NCBI GenBank assembly: GCA_018240405.1
Contig: JAFEFW010000002.1
Location: forward strand, 1-63,276
Length of the DNA stretch: 63,276 nt
Direction: 5' to 3'
DNA from: Pseudomonadota bacterium
GTDB taxonomy: Bacteria > Pseudomonadota > Alphaproteobacteria > Acetobacterales > Acetobacteraceae
Below the pieces are notes generated by a model, which did not search any database, was not told the origin of the DNA, and worked only from the letters and a program-made list of their open reading frames with translations. This document shows, one piece after another, positions 28,035 to 36,247 of this stretch. Numbering within the stretch: position 1 is the first letter of the stretch; the number at the start of each line of letters is the position of its first letter. The position numbers were made by a program, and so were the translations under genes.

Positions 28035-29347
28035 GCGAACTCCAGCTCTGGGGCGGTCAGATGGATGCGCTTGCTTTCGCCGGCGACGGTCCAGGGCCGA
28101 CGGACCCCGCCAAGCTGTTCTGCCACCGCCAGCCCGGCCTGCAACCCGTCCTCATGGAAGCCGGCACCGAAATAGGCGCCGCAGAACCAGGTACGCTGGC
28201 GGCCCTGTAGCGACCACAGCCCGGACTGTGCCCGCATCGCCTCGGCGTCGAACTGTGGGTGGCGGTAGGTTTCCTCGTGCAGAACGGCATCGGGCCTCGG
28301 CGCAACCGCCGGATTCAACGTCACGAACAGCGGCGGCGCCTCCGGCAGGCCCTGCAGGCGATTCATCCAATAGGTCACGTGCAGGAGGTCGGCCTGGTCG
28401 CGCCGGCCGATATAATTCCAGCTTGCCCAAGCCGCCCGCCGCTTCGGCATCAGTGTCGCATCGCTGTGCAGCACCGCCCGGTTGGTGCTGTAACCGAAGG
28501 CGCTGAGCAGCGCCGTTTCGGCGTCCGTCGGGTCGTCCAGCATCGCCAGTGCCTGGTCCGCATGGCAGGCCAGCACGACATGATCGTGGCGTCGCACGGA
28601 TCCCGCTGTATTGCGCACGGCGACGCAATCGTACTCTCGGCGTATCTGTGCCACGCCCTGGCCGAGCCGCGTTTCGATCCCGGCCACCATCCGCTTGACG
28701 TAGTTGCGGGAGCCGCCATCGACGGTGCGCCAAAGCGGGCGCCCGCTGAACTTCAACAGTCCATGGTTCTCGCAAAAGCGGATGAAGTGTGCCGCTGGGT
28801 AATCCTGTAGTCGCATGGCCGAGGCAGACCAGATCGCCGCCGCCATGGGCAGCAGATGATCCTCCCGAAATGCAGCGCCGTAGCCATGTGCTGCCAGGAA
28901 CTCGCCGAGGCTGGTGGCCGGAGAGGCGTGTCGTGCCTGCGCCGGCGCTTGCAGGTAAAAGCGGCGCAGGTCGCGCAGCATGGACCAGAAGCGCGGCCGC
29001 GCGATATTGCGCCGCTGGGCAAACAACCCAAACAGATCGGTGCCGGCATATTCGGTGTGACCGCCATCCAGTGAGACGGCAAAGCTCATGTCCGAAGCCT
29101 TGGTGTTGACGCCCAGATGGGCGAACAGCGCCGTCAGATTGGGATAGGTCTGCTCGTTATAGACGATGAACCCGGTGTCGACGCTGCGCGGGCCGGCCGG
29201 CGTCTGCACGTCGACCGTGTTGCTGTGACCCCCTGGGCGCCGCTCTGCCTCATAAAGTGTGACCCGATGGCGCTGTTGCAGCAGCCAGGCGGCTGACAGA
29301 CCAGCGATCCCGCTGCCCACTACCGCGATATCCAAGCCAGCCGCCAT
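28031..29347 (-). CDS. NAD(P)/FAD-dependent flavin amine-oxidase-like protein
   Basis: 438 residues. The dinucleotide-binding fold is at the N-terminus (DIAVVGSGIAGLSAAWLL), followed by TLYEAERRPGGHSNTV, and the C-terminus WFCGAYFGAGFHEDGLQAG holds the FAD-closing segment. The family is flavoprotein oxidase/desaturase-like. First gene of the minus-strand operon, starting 39 bp downstream of the −10 of an ECF-type promoter. Homologues in singlet-oxygen regulons are linked to modification of phospholipid acyl chains; the reaction here is inferred, not shown. Confidence 0.9.
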   Translation of the reverse strand: MAAGLDIAVVGSGIAGLSAAWLLQQRHRVTLYEAERRPGGHSNTVDVQTPAGPRSVDTGFIVYNEQTYPNLTALFAHLGVNTKASDMSFAVSLDGGHTEYAGTDLFGLFAQRRNIARPRFWSMLRDLRRFYLQAPAQARHASPATSLGEFLAAHGYGAAFREDHLLPMAAAIWSASAMRLQDYPAAHFIRFCENHGLLKFSGRPLWRTVDGGSRNYVKRMVAGIETRLGQGVAQIRREYDCVAVRNTAGSVRRHDHVVLACHADQALAMLDDPTDAETALLSAFGYSTNRAVLHSDATLMPKRRAAWASWNYIGRRDQADLLHVTYWMNRLQGLPEAPPLFVTLNPAVAPRPDAVLHEETYRHPQFDAEAMRAQSGLWSLQGRQRTWFCGAYFGAGFHEDGLQAGLAVAEQLGGVRRPWTVAGESKRIHLTAPELEFA

Positions 29348-29385
29348 GCCATCCCCGTATCCGTCGCCGTGTTGTCACCCATCGT

Positions 29386-29412
29386 TTACGCCAACGCCAG
29401 CGTTTTGGATCA
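29386..29412 (-). promoter_or_regulatory. ECF-type promoter for the oxidoreductase–DUF1365–cfa operon
   Basis: On the minus strand TGATCC (29412–29407) is followed after exactly 17 bp by GTAA (29389–29386). This matches the form TGATCC-N16/17-(C)GTAA associated with RpoE–ChrR type sigma factors. It lies 39 bp before the flavin oxidoreductase start. Confidence 0.72.
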
Positions 29413-29429
29413 CCCGGGGGTGATCCAAA
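29404..29429. repeat. 26-bp inverted repeat joining two −35 elements
   Basis: TTTGGATCACCC, two bases, GGGTGATCCAAA: perfect 12-bp arms. Each arm contains the −35 hexamer TGATCC of a divergent promoter, so the two promoters share one symmetric core and their −35 ends are only 8 bp apart. Confidence 0.85.
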
Positions 29430-29447
29430 CGCGACGGACCGCCGTAT
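29421..29447 (+). promoter_or_regulatory. ECF-type autoregulatory promoter for the sigma/anti-sigma operon
   Basis: TGATCC (29421–29426), 17 bp, GTAT (29444–29447). It has the same spacing and near-identical elements as the divergent promoter, placed about 120 bp before the sigma-factor start. It implies that the sigma factor drives its own gene. Confidence 0.72.
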
Positions 29448-29566
29448 GGAGGAACGTGACCGCAACTTCTTTCCGGACCGCACCCCGTCCAGAGCCCCAC
29501 CAGAGCGCGTTTGTTGCGCCAAGGGGGGTGGTGCTGCCGTTTCGACATCGCATATTCCAGGTCAGC

Positions 29567-30142
29567 ATGAACCGCCCGCCTGCCGCGTCGGACGCTGCTG
29601 ACCATGCTGCGCTGATCCTCGCGATCGCGCAGCGGCAGGATCGCGCCGCATTTGCCACGCTGTTCGCCTACTTCGCCCCGCGGGTGAAAGCCTGGATGCT
29701 CCGCGCCGGCGTCCCGCCGACAGGTGCCGAGGAACTGGCGCAGGAAACCCTGCTGATGGTCTGGCGCAAGGCGAAGCTGTTCGATCCCGCGCGGGCCGGT
29801 GCCTCAACCTGGATCTTTGCCATCGCCCGCAACCTGCGGCTGGACGTGCTGCGGCGGGAGCGGCATCCCAGCGAACTGCTTGCCGAAGAGGCCGCTGATG
29901 AAGACGCTGAAACGGCGCCGGCGGCCGATCACGCCTTCGACCAGCGTGAGCGCGAGGTGCGCATACGCGCCGCTCTTGCGACTCTGCCGGTGGAGCAGGC
30001 GACGGTCATCCGCAAGGCGTTCTTTGAGGACAAGGCGCACGGCGACATTGAAAAGGAGCTTGGTATTCCCCTCGGAACCGTAAAATCCCGCATGCGGCTG
30101 GCGATGAACCGGCTGCGTGCCGCATTGGGTGATGTCGTATGA
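29567..30142 (+). CDS. rpoE: ECF sigma factor (RpoE/ECF11-like)
   Basis: 191 residues from the ATG at 29567; the frame is open upstream, but that DNA holds the promoter repeat. Region 2 is seen as LFAYFAPRVKAWMLRAGV through LAQETLLMVWRKAKLFDP and STWIFAIARNLRLDVLRRER. Region 4 is LPVEQATVIRKAFFEDKAHG and IPLGTVKSRMRLAMNRLRAA. It overlaps the ChrR-like anti-sigma gene by 4 bp, the hallmark of the group that responds to singlet oxygen in Rhodobacter. The symbol is by analogy with that group. Confidence 0.92.
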   Translation: MNRPPAASDAADHAALILAIAQRQDRAAFATLFAYFAPRVKAWMLRAGVPPTGAEELAQETLLMVWRKAKLFDPARAGASTWIFAIARNLRLDVLRRERHPSELLAEEAADEDAETAPAADHAFDQREREVRIRAALATLPVEQATVIRKAFFEDKAHGDIEKELGIPLGTVKSRMRLAMNRLRAALGDVV

Positions 30143-30768
30143 CGACCACCACCATCCGGCATCATCCGTCCGAAGCCACGCTGCTCGCCTACGCAGCCGG
30201 TACGCTGCCGGCGGCACTGGCCCTGGTGGCGGCGACGCATCTGGCGCGTTGCCCGGTGTGCCGTGACATGGTGGCCGCCGCCGAAGCGATAGGGGGAACC
30301 CTGCTGGACTCGTTGTCGCCGGCAGAGATGGAAGTCGATGTCGCCGCCGTCGATCAGGTCCTGGAACGTGCCGGACTGCCGCCTGCGGCGCCCGCGCCGG
30401 TGCTGCATCCTGATCTGGCGCCGCCGCTGAACCGCGTGCGCATGGGACGCTGGTGGCCAATCGGCCGCGGCGTCCGCTGGCGCCCGCTGCATGTCGGAGG
30501 CCGCGCCTGGGCAGGCCTGCTGCTCGCGCAGCCGGGTCGCTCGATACCCAGCCATGGCCACGCCGGGCTCGAGTTGACCTGCCTGCTTTCCGGCGGGTTC
30601 CGCGATGGCGGGGAGGAGTATGCCGCGGGTGACGTCGCTGAACCGGTCGGCGAGCACGATACGCCACCGGTTGCGATCGGCGCCGAACCATGCCTGTGTG
30701 TGGTGGGGTTTGAGGGCATGCGGTTCCACGGATGGCTCGGCCTCGCGCAGCGGCTTGGCCGATGGTGA
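30139..30768 (+). CDS. chrR: ChrR-type zinc anti-sigma factor with cupin domain
   Basis: 209 residues. The N-terminal zinc anti-sigma motif has His8/His9, His34, Cys38 and Cys41 (ATHLARCPVC), the same pattern as Rhodobacter ChrR. The C-terminal cupin keeps metal-ligand candidates His139, His141, Glu145 (PSHGHAGLE) and His173 (GEHDTPP). In the known system the N-domain holds the sigma factor and the cupin domain is needed for singlet-oxygen sensing. All expected ligands are present, so it should be functional. Confidence 0.93.
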   Translation: MTTTTIRHHPSEATLLAYAAGTLPAALALVAATHLARCPVCRDMVAAAEAIGGTLLDSLSPAEMEVDVAAVDQVLERAGLPPAAPAPVLHPDLAPPLNRVRMGRWWPIGRGVRWRPLHVGGRAWAGLLLAQPGRSIPSHGHAGLELTCLLSGGFRDGGEEYAAGDVAEPVGEHDTPPVAIGAEPCLCVVGFEGMRFHGWLGLAQRLGRW

Positions 30769-30926
30769 CGATGAAAGCGCGACCGGCGGCGGCGGCGCCG
30801 GCTTGGACCACGGACGGCGATGCGGCTGGCGAGACTGCGGCGGTGCAGCAGGTGTGCCGCGGGACGGCGTCCCGGCCGCGCGGTGAGCGGTGTCTTCCAC
30901 CGGCGGCAGCAGGCCGCGCGCATGGA

Positions 30927-31802
30927 ATGCGGAACTTGTTTCCGTCCGCTGCCCTGATGACGACGCTGCTGTCCGCCTGCTCGCCGGTCGGCTTGCTGAA
31001 TGCGACAGCGCCGACCGGCGGCGTGACGATCACGCACGACGTTTCGTATGGTACTGGACAGCGGCAGCACCTGGATATTTACGCGCCGTCCCTACAGAAC
31101 GCGCCAGTCGTCGTGTTCTTCTATGGCGGCGGCTGGACGGACGGCGACAAGGCGATGTACCGCTTCCTCGGCTCCGCCCTGGCCGCGCGCGGCTACCTGA
31201 CCGTGGTACCTGACTACCGGATCTACCCGGACGCGCGCTTTCCGGCCTTCGTCCAGGACGGCGCGGCGTCGGTTGCCTGGACACAGGCGAATATCGCCCG
31301 TTACGGCGGCGATCCGACGCGGATCGCGCTGCTTGGCCATTCCGCTGGCGCCCATACAGCGGCAATGCTGACGCTTGATCGACGGTGGCTGCGGGCTGAA
31401 GGCTTGGACCCGGATCGCAGCATTACGGCCATGGCCGGACTTGCGGGACCCTACGACTTCCTGCCGCTGAACGATCCGGAACTGGAGGCGATTTTTGCGC
31501 CGGCCGGCGACCTGCGCCTGACGCAACCGATCACCTTTGCCCGGGGCGACGCGCCGCCGCTGTTCCTCGCCACCGGCACGTCCGACACGACCGTCTGGCC
31601 GCGCAATACGCTGAACCTCGCGGCCGCAATCCGCCGGCAGGGCGGGCAGGTCGAGGTGGCCACCTATGCGGCCGCCAGCCACCGCCTGATTATCGGTGCC
31701 CTGGCCGGGCCGCTGCGCTGGACGGTGCCGGTTATGCGCGACGTCAGCCGGTTTCTCGACCACCACTTCGGCCGTCTCGCAGCGGATGTGGCGCATCCAT
31801 GA
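30927..31802 (+). CDS. Alpha/beta hydrolase lipoprotein
   Basis: 291 residues from the ATG at 30927. The N-terminus MRNLFPSAALMTTLLSAC has a lipoprotein-like signal with LLSAC. The fold is an esterase/carboxylesterase-type hydrolase: oxyanion segment VVFFYGGGWTDGD, nucleophile elbow LLGHSAGAHTA (GxSxG), a later acidic region LATGTSDTTV, and His in ASHRLII. It could release or edit acyl groups at the envelope. It lies 158 bp after chrR on the same strand and overlaps the DUF1295 gene by 4 bp. Confidence 0.88.
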   Translation: MRNLFPSAALMTTLLSACSPVGLLNATAPTGGVTITHDVSYGTGQRQHLDIYAPSLQNAPVVVFFYGGGWTDGDKAMYRFLGSALAARGYLTVVPDYRIYPDARFPAFVQDGAASVAWTQANIARYGGDPTRIALLGHSAGAHTAAMLTLDRRWLRAEGLDPDRSITAMAGLAGPYDFLPLNDPELEAIFAPAGDLRLTQPITFARGDAPPLFLATGTSDTTVWPRNTLNLAAAIRRQGGQVEVATYAAASHRLIIGALAGPLRWTVPVMRDVSRFLDHHFGRLAADVAHP

Positions 31803-32596
31803 TTGTGGCCTTCGTCCTCGCTGCCGTGTTGCTATCCGCGCTGATGGCAGGCGCCTGGGTGCTGGCGCAACGTACCGGGCAATCCGGATGGGTGGACGTG
31901 GTGTGGTCCTTCGCCCAGGGCGCTGCCGGCATACTGGTGGCGCTGGTACCCCTAAGCGGCGGCAGCGCGGGCTGGCGCCAGGTCACAGTCGCCGTCCTCG
32001 TTGGATTATGGTCGCTGCGGTTAGGGTTGCACATTGCCCAGCGGTCGAGGCACGGTCCGGAGGATGCGCGCTACGCCGCGCTGCGCCGGGAATGGGGCGC
32101 CAACTTTCCGCGCCGGCTATTCTGGTTCCTGCAGGTGCAGGCGGCGGCCGCCGCTTTGCTGACGCTGTCGATCCTGCTCGCCGCGCATAACCCGGCGCCA
32201 TTCCCCATGCCGCTGGATCTGCTTGGCGTGCTGGTCATGTTGGCCGCCATTGCCGGCGAAGGTATCGCAGACGAGCAATTGCGCCGGTTCAAGGCCAACC
32301 CCGCCAACAAGGGCCGCGTCTGTAACACCGGCCTGTGGGCGTGGTCGCGCCATCCCAACTACTTCTTCGAGTGGTTCGGCTGGATCGGCTATTTCCTGCT
32401 GGCGATCTCCGGCGGCTGGACCTGGGGCTGGCTGGCGCTGAGCGGGCCTGCATTCATGTATTTCCTGCTGGTCCATGTGTCGGGCATCCCGCTGACCGAG
32501 AAATTGATGCTGGAATCACGCGGCGAAGTCTTCGCCCGGTATCAAGCTCGCGTCAGTCCGTTCTTTCCGCTGCCGCCAAAGGATCGAGCCTCGTGA
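31799..32596 (+). CDS. DUF1295 (steroid 5-alpha-reductase-like) membrane protein
   Basis: 265 residues with about six hydrophobic segments. The C-terminal signature FKANPANKGRVCNTGLWAWS then RHPNYFFEWFGWIGYFLLA is that of the DUF1295/isoprenylcysteine-methyltransferase-like superfamily, whose members bind NADPH or SAM and act on lipids. It overlaps its neighbours by 4 bp on both sides, so it belongs to one operon with the hydrolase and the second Cfa-like gene. Substrate unknown. Confidence 0.9.
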   Translation: MIVAFVLAAVLLSALMAGAWVLAQRTGQSGWVDVVWSFAQGAAGILVALVPLSGGSAGWRQVTVAVLVGLWSLRLGLHIAQRSRHGPEDARYAALRREWGANFPRRLFWFLQVQAAAAALLTLSILLAAHNPAPFPMPLDLLGVLVMLAAIAGEGIADEQLRRFKANPANKGRVCNTGLWAWSRHPNYFFEWFGWIGYFLLAISGGWTWGWLALSGPAFMYFLLVHVSGIPLTEKLMLESRGEVFARYQARVSPFFPLPPKDRAS

Positions 32597-33621
32597 GCCT
32601 GATCACCGCCGCTACAAGCGTCATCGAGCGTGTGCCGATGCCCGACAGCGTCACATCGGCCGGCATCGCATATCTGGTTGGCCGCACGCGTCGGAGACTG
32701 GCGCGCGCTGGCGGCAAGGAGGCGGAGTTCGCCCGCCTGATGGCGCAGCATCCGATTGCCGTCCGTCCGGATGCGGCGAACGCGCAGCATTACGAGGTTC
32801 CCGCTGAGTTTTTCGGTCTCGTCCTTGGCCCGCGGCGCAAATATTCATGCTGTTTGTACGACGGGCGCACCACAACTCTGGCGATCGCAGAGGAACGGGC
32901 GCTGGCCGAAACAGCTGCCCACGCGGCGCTGGCGGATGGTCAGGATGTGCTTGAACTCGGCTGCGGCTGGGGCTCGTTAAGTCTGTGGATGGCTGAACAT
33001 TTTGCCGGCTCGCACATCACCGCCGTATCGAACTCCCATTCGCAGCGTGCGTATATCGAGGCCCAGGCACGGGAGAGGGGCCTGACCAACCTGCGTGTCG
33101 TCACTGCTGACATGAATGACTTCGATGCCGGCGCATCGTTCGACCGAGTGGTTTCGGTCGAAATGTTTGAGCACATGACCAACTGGCGAGCGCTGCTGCG
33201 GCGGATTCATGCATGGCTGCGGCCGGATGGGCGCCTGTTCCTGCATGTGTTCAGCCATCACTCGGCACCGTACCTGTTCGACATGGGCGATCAGGAGGAC
33301 TGGATCGCGCAGCACTTCTTCACCGGCGGCATTATGCCCAGCCATGGCCTGCTTTGGCACGTGACAGAGCAATTCGATGTCGAACAGGATTGGCGCTGGG
33401 GCGGCCTGCATTACGCACGCACCGCCCGGGACTGGCTGGGCAATTTTGACCGCAACGAAGATCGCGTGATGAACCTGTTACGAAAGGTGTATGGAGCCGA
33501 CGCGGCATTATGGAAGCGGCGCTGGCGGCTGTTCTTCCTGGCGACAGCAGGGCTGTTCGGGCACGCCGACGGCGCCGAGTGGGGTGTGAGTCATTACCTG
33601 CTACAACCCCGATGCACCTGA
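32593..33621 (+). CDS. Cfa-like SAM-dependent methyltransferase (second copy)
   Basis: 342 residues from a GTG at 32593 that overlaps the previous stop as GTGA. The SAM motif is VLELGCGWGSLSLWMAEHF, followed by ITAVSNSHSQRAYIEAQA and VVSVEMFEHMTNWRALL. It belongs to the same COG as cyclopropane synthase but lacks the long N-terminal domain of the 25.9-kb copy. In Rhodobacter a comparable short enzyme methylates unsaturated phospholipid acyl chains on the way to furan fatty acids; that role here is inferred. Confidence 0.9.
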   Translation: MSLITAATSVIERVPMPDSVTSAGIAYLVGRTRRRLARAGGKEAEFARLMAQHPIAVRPDAANAQHYEVPAEFFGLVLGPRRKYSCCLYDGRTTTLAIAEERALAETAAHAALADGQDVLELGCGWGSLSLWMAEHFAGSHITAVSNSHSQRAYIEAQARERGLTNLRVVTADMNDFDAGASFDRVVSVEMFEHMTNWRALLRRIHAWLRPDGRLFLHVFSHHSAPYLFDMGDQEDWIAQHFFTGGIMPSHGLLWHVTEQFDVEQDWRWGGLHYARTARDWLGNFDRNEDRVMNLLRKVYGADAALWKRRWRLFFLATAGLFGHADGAEWGVSHYLLQPRCT

Positions 33622-34012
33622 GGCTGCTCCGCCCAGGGCTTCAACATCCGTTCCCGGATCGGGGCATCGGCAACCGGGCATCGAGCGTTTCGAGTCTGGT
33701 CTGTACCAGGAGACGGTCAAGGGCATCCGCTTCGATTAAGCCACGATACTTTCAAAAGAGGCCAGACAGAAGCGTGGTAACGGACCCGGATGGTTGATCG
33801 CCGAATCGGTGACTGCCTACCACTCAAGCCGGTGCCACTTTCGGTGTAGGCAAATTCTGATAACGACTTTTATTGCCGACGGTAGGCTAGTCAAGACAAG
33901 TCCTTGTGTCGTTCTTTATATGTATCACATTCCCGGCACGGCCCTTCCTGCCTGTCCAGCTGTACTCTAGTTGCTCTCCTACAGTTTGCCTTTTAGCACA
34001 GAGGAACGGCCT
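33622..34012. other. Intergenic region with no gene seen
   Basis: About 390 bp. The second half (33840–33960) is AT-richer and may hold a promoter. A near-palindrome GACAAG-TC-CTTGTGTC lies around 33894–33910. A GAGGA ribosome-binding site at 34001–34005 serves the next gene. Confidence 0.4.
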
Positions 34013-35302
34013 TTGCGGCACGAACCCGACATCTCTCGACCTCCACCTCAACGAACGTCGCACGATCCTCATTACGTTCCGGACTATGATGTTGCGATCG
34101 TGGGCGGCGGCTTCAGCGGAACGTGTGCTGCTATCCTGCTCAGCCGTCAGGGACTGCGTGTAGCGGTTGTCGATCTGCACGCGGATTACCCACCAGATTT
34201 TCGAGCGGAACACCTGGACGGGGCGCAGATCGACCAACTGGAGCGCCTGGGCCTGTTGGCAGGGCTTACGGCGGGTGTGCAGCGGGGCGACAGTGTCGTT
34301 TGCGGGCGCCGCGGCAGGACTCTGGGCTGCTGGCCCACAATCAACTACGGCCTGTCCTATGACCGGCTGGTCAACATGGCGCGCGCGATGCTGCCGCCAA
34401 CGGTGGTTCGCATCTTTGGCAAGGTGATCGCCGCCAGTACCAATGCGGCAAGGCAACAGATACACCTGGCCGATGGCCGGCGGCTGACCGCCCGGTTGCT
34501 GGTCATCGCCACGGGCCTTAGCCCGGGCTTTGCCCGAGCGCTGGGGATGCGCCGGGTCATGCTGCACAAGGCGCATTCGCTGACGTTTGGGTTCAACCTG
34601 CAGCCCATCGGCAGACCAGACTTTGAACATAGTTTCTATGTGTATGAAGGTGAAAGTCTTGCTGAAAGAATTGATTACATCTCGGTATTTCGGCTTGGTG
34701 ATGAGACGCGGGCCAACCTGTTCACCTTCGCCGACCACCACGGCGCACGCGCGGCCGCTTTCCGAACCTGTCCGACACAGGCGCTGCGGGACGCGCTGCC
34801 TGGCTTGGCACGTGTGATAGGCGAATATTGCGTCAGCGGGCCGGTCGTGGCGCGGCCGATGGATCTGTATGTAACGGAAGGATACCGCCAGCCGGGCGTC
34901 GTGTTGATCGGGGACGCGTTCCAGACGGCATGTCCGGCCGCCGGAGCCGGCATTGCACGCGCCCTCATCGACGTGGAGCGGCTGTGCTGCGTGCACATTC
35001 CGCAATGGTTGCAGGCAAATCGTACTGACCGGACAATGATAGAGCAATTCTACGATGATCCGGTGAAAATGAGCAGCGATGCAAAGGCGCTGCATGATTC
35101 GAGGTATCGGCGTCTCCATGCGACGCAGCCCGGCTTCTCTTGGGCGCTTCACCGGCAGCAGGTCCACCTTCGTCGCCGCGTTCATGGCTGGGCGTTGCGG
35201 CAGAAGCTGGCGCTGCGTACGATGCGTGAGCGTGTTGCCGCGCCTTCGGCCGACGCAGGCGACGAACTGGCTTCCGGTGAGGGTGTGGCAGCGCAGCGCT
35301 GA
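34013..35302 (+). CDS. FAD-dependent oxidoreductase (group A monooxygenase-like)
   Basis: 429 residues from a TTG at 34013 with GAGGA 7 bp upstream; an upstream TTG at 33971 is possible. The Rossmann motif is YDVAIVGGGFSGTCAAILLS and the FAD-ribityl motif is VLIGDAFQTACPAAGAGIARA, as in para-hydroxybenzoate-hydroxylase-type flavoproteins and halogenases. Around residues 200–235 the codons turn markedly AT-rich (FEHSFYVYEGESLAERIDYI) compared with the rest. It lies just after the lipid-modification operon and may act on the same lipids or on a pigment; unproven. Confidence 0.82.
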   Translation: MRHEPDISRPPPQRTSHDPHYVPDYDVAIVGGGFSGTCAAILLSRQGLRVAVVDLHADYPPDFRAEHLDGAQIDQLERLGLLAGLTAGVQRGDSVVCGRRGRTLGCWPTINYGLSYDRLVNMARAMLPPTVVRIFGKVIAASTNAARQQIHLADGRRLTARLLVIATGLSPGFARALGMRRVMLHKAHSLTFGFNLQPIGRPDFEHSFYVYEGESLAERIDYISVFRLGDETRANLFTFADHHGARAAAFRTCPTQALRDALPGLARVIGEYCVSGPVVARPMDLYVTEGYRQPGVVLIGDAFQTACPAAGAGIARALIDVERLCCVHIPQWLQANRTDRTMIEQFYDDPVKMSSDAKALHDSRYRRLHATQPGFSWALHRQQVHLRRRVHGWALRQKLALRTMRERVAAPSADAGDELASGEGVAAQR

Positions 35303-35502
35303 CTGAAGGTCACCATCCATTGCCGGTTCGTCAGAGCGCGGTTTCGACGACTGGCCATAGCCGTCGCGCACCGGCGCCCCTGCAACATTCTGCTGCCGCT
35401 TTTCACGCGCGTCTGCCATAACAGCCGTCCAGCGCGGTTCGCCGCCGGTCGATGGCTGACGCGTGAGGTGACCATAATTGTAATGACCATCCAGCAACAG
35501 CG

Positions 35503-36066
35503 ATGGCCGTGATGCTGAGGTGGCTTCGGGCCTACATCGCCGACGACGATCCCTACGTCGGGGCAGCCAACTTTATTGCCGTGATGCTGGCGTGGAACCA
35601 GCCCTACTATCCCCTGTACCTCTGGTGGATTGTCGGCCGCGACGCCTGGGTTGCGGCGCCGTTCGCCGTGGCTTTTTTCCCGTTCTTTGCCATTCCCGCC
35701 ATCACCCGGCGTGCCCCGCTGCTCGGCAAGATGACATTGGTCGTCGTCGCTACCGTCAACATCGTCTTCTGTTCCGCTATGTTGGGCGAGGCGGCCGGTA
35801 TCCAATTGCTCTACCTGCCCTGTGGTATGCTGGCGGCAATTCTATATCCGTGGCGGGAGCGTATGGTCATGCTCGTGATGACCGGGCTGCCGCTTGTGGT
35901 CTGGTTGCTGACGCGGGAGCGGTTCGACCATCCGCCGGTGCGCTTCACGCCGGAGGCGTATGCCTCGTTGTTTACACTGAATGCCGTCAGTGCCGGCCTG
36001 CTGATCATCCTGTTCGGCTGGCTCCTTGCCGGGATTGGCCGGGCGAGCAAGCCATCATGCGGATGA
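35503..36066 (+). CDS. Polytopic membrane protein, unknown
   Basis: 187 residues with five or six hydrophobic segments (for example FIAVMLAWNQPYYPLYLWWI, MTLVVVATVNIVFCSAML, LLIILFGWLLAGIG). The N-terminus VMLRWLRAYIADDDPYVGAA is amphipathic. No catalytic motif is visible; the shape resembles membrane sensor or anchor domains, but no output domain follows. It lies between the FAD oxidoreductase and the desaturase on the same strand. Confidence 0.7.
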   Translation: MAVMLRWLRAYIADDDPYVGAANFIAVMLAWNQPYYPLYLWWIVGRDAWVAAPFAVAFFPFFAIPAITRRAPLLGKMTLVVVATVNIVFCSAMLGEAAGIQLLYLPCGMLAAILYPWRERMVMLVMTGLPLVVWLLTRERFDHPPVRFTPEAYASLFTLNAVSAGLLIILFGWLLAGIGRASKPSCG

Positions 36067-36247
36067 CGACCCTGGCTTGGCAGCAGCCGGTCGGACGCCC
36101 CGGGGCCTCACGTTTTTGCTAGTAATCCAGTGGTTTCCATGCGGACACGGATCAGGCATAAGTCCGCCACCGACAGTGTGCTTCGGGGCGCCGCCCGACG
36201 GGCGAGGCAGCCGGACCCTTGGCGGACAACCGCCCGAAAGGTTAGCC

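Noticed and set aside
33858-33885. Second ECF-type promoter (TGATAA, 18 bp, GTAG) before the FAD oxidoreductase
   Set aside because: The −35 lacks CC and the spacing is one base longer than in the divergent pair, so it is too weak to call.
33887-35497. Minus-strand open frame of 536 codons opposite the FAD oxidoreductase
   Set aside because: The plus strand carries clear Rossmann and FAD motifs; the antisense translation has none.
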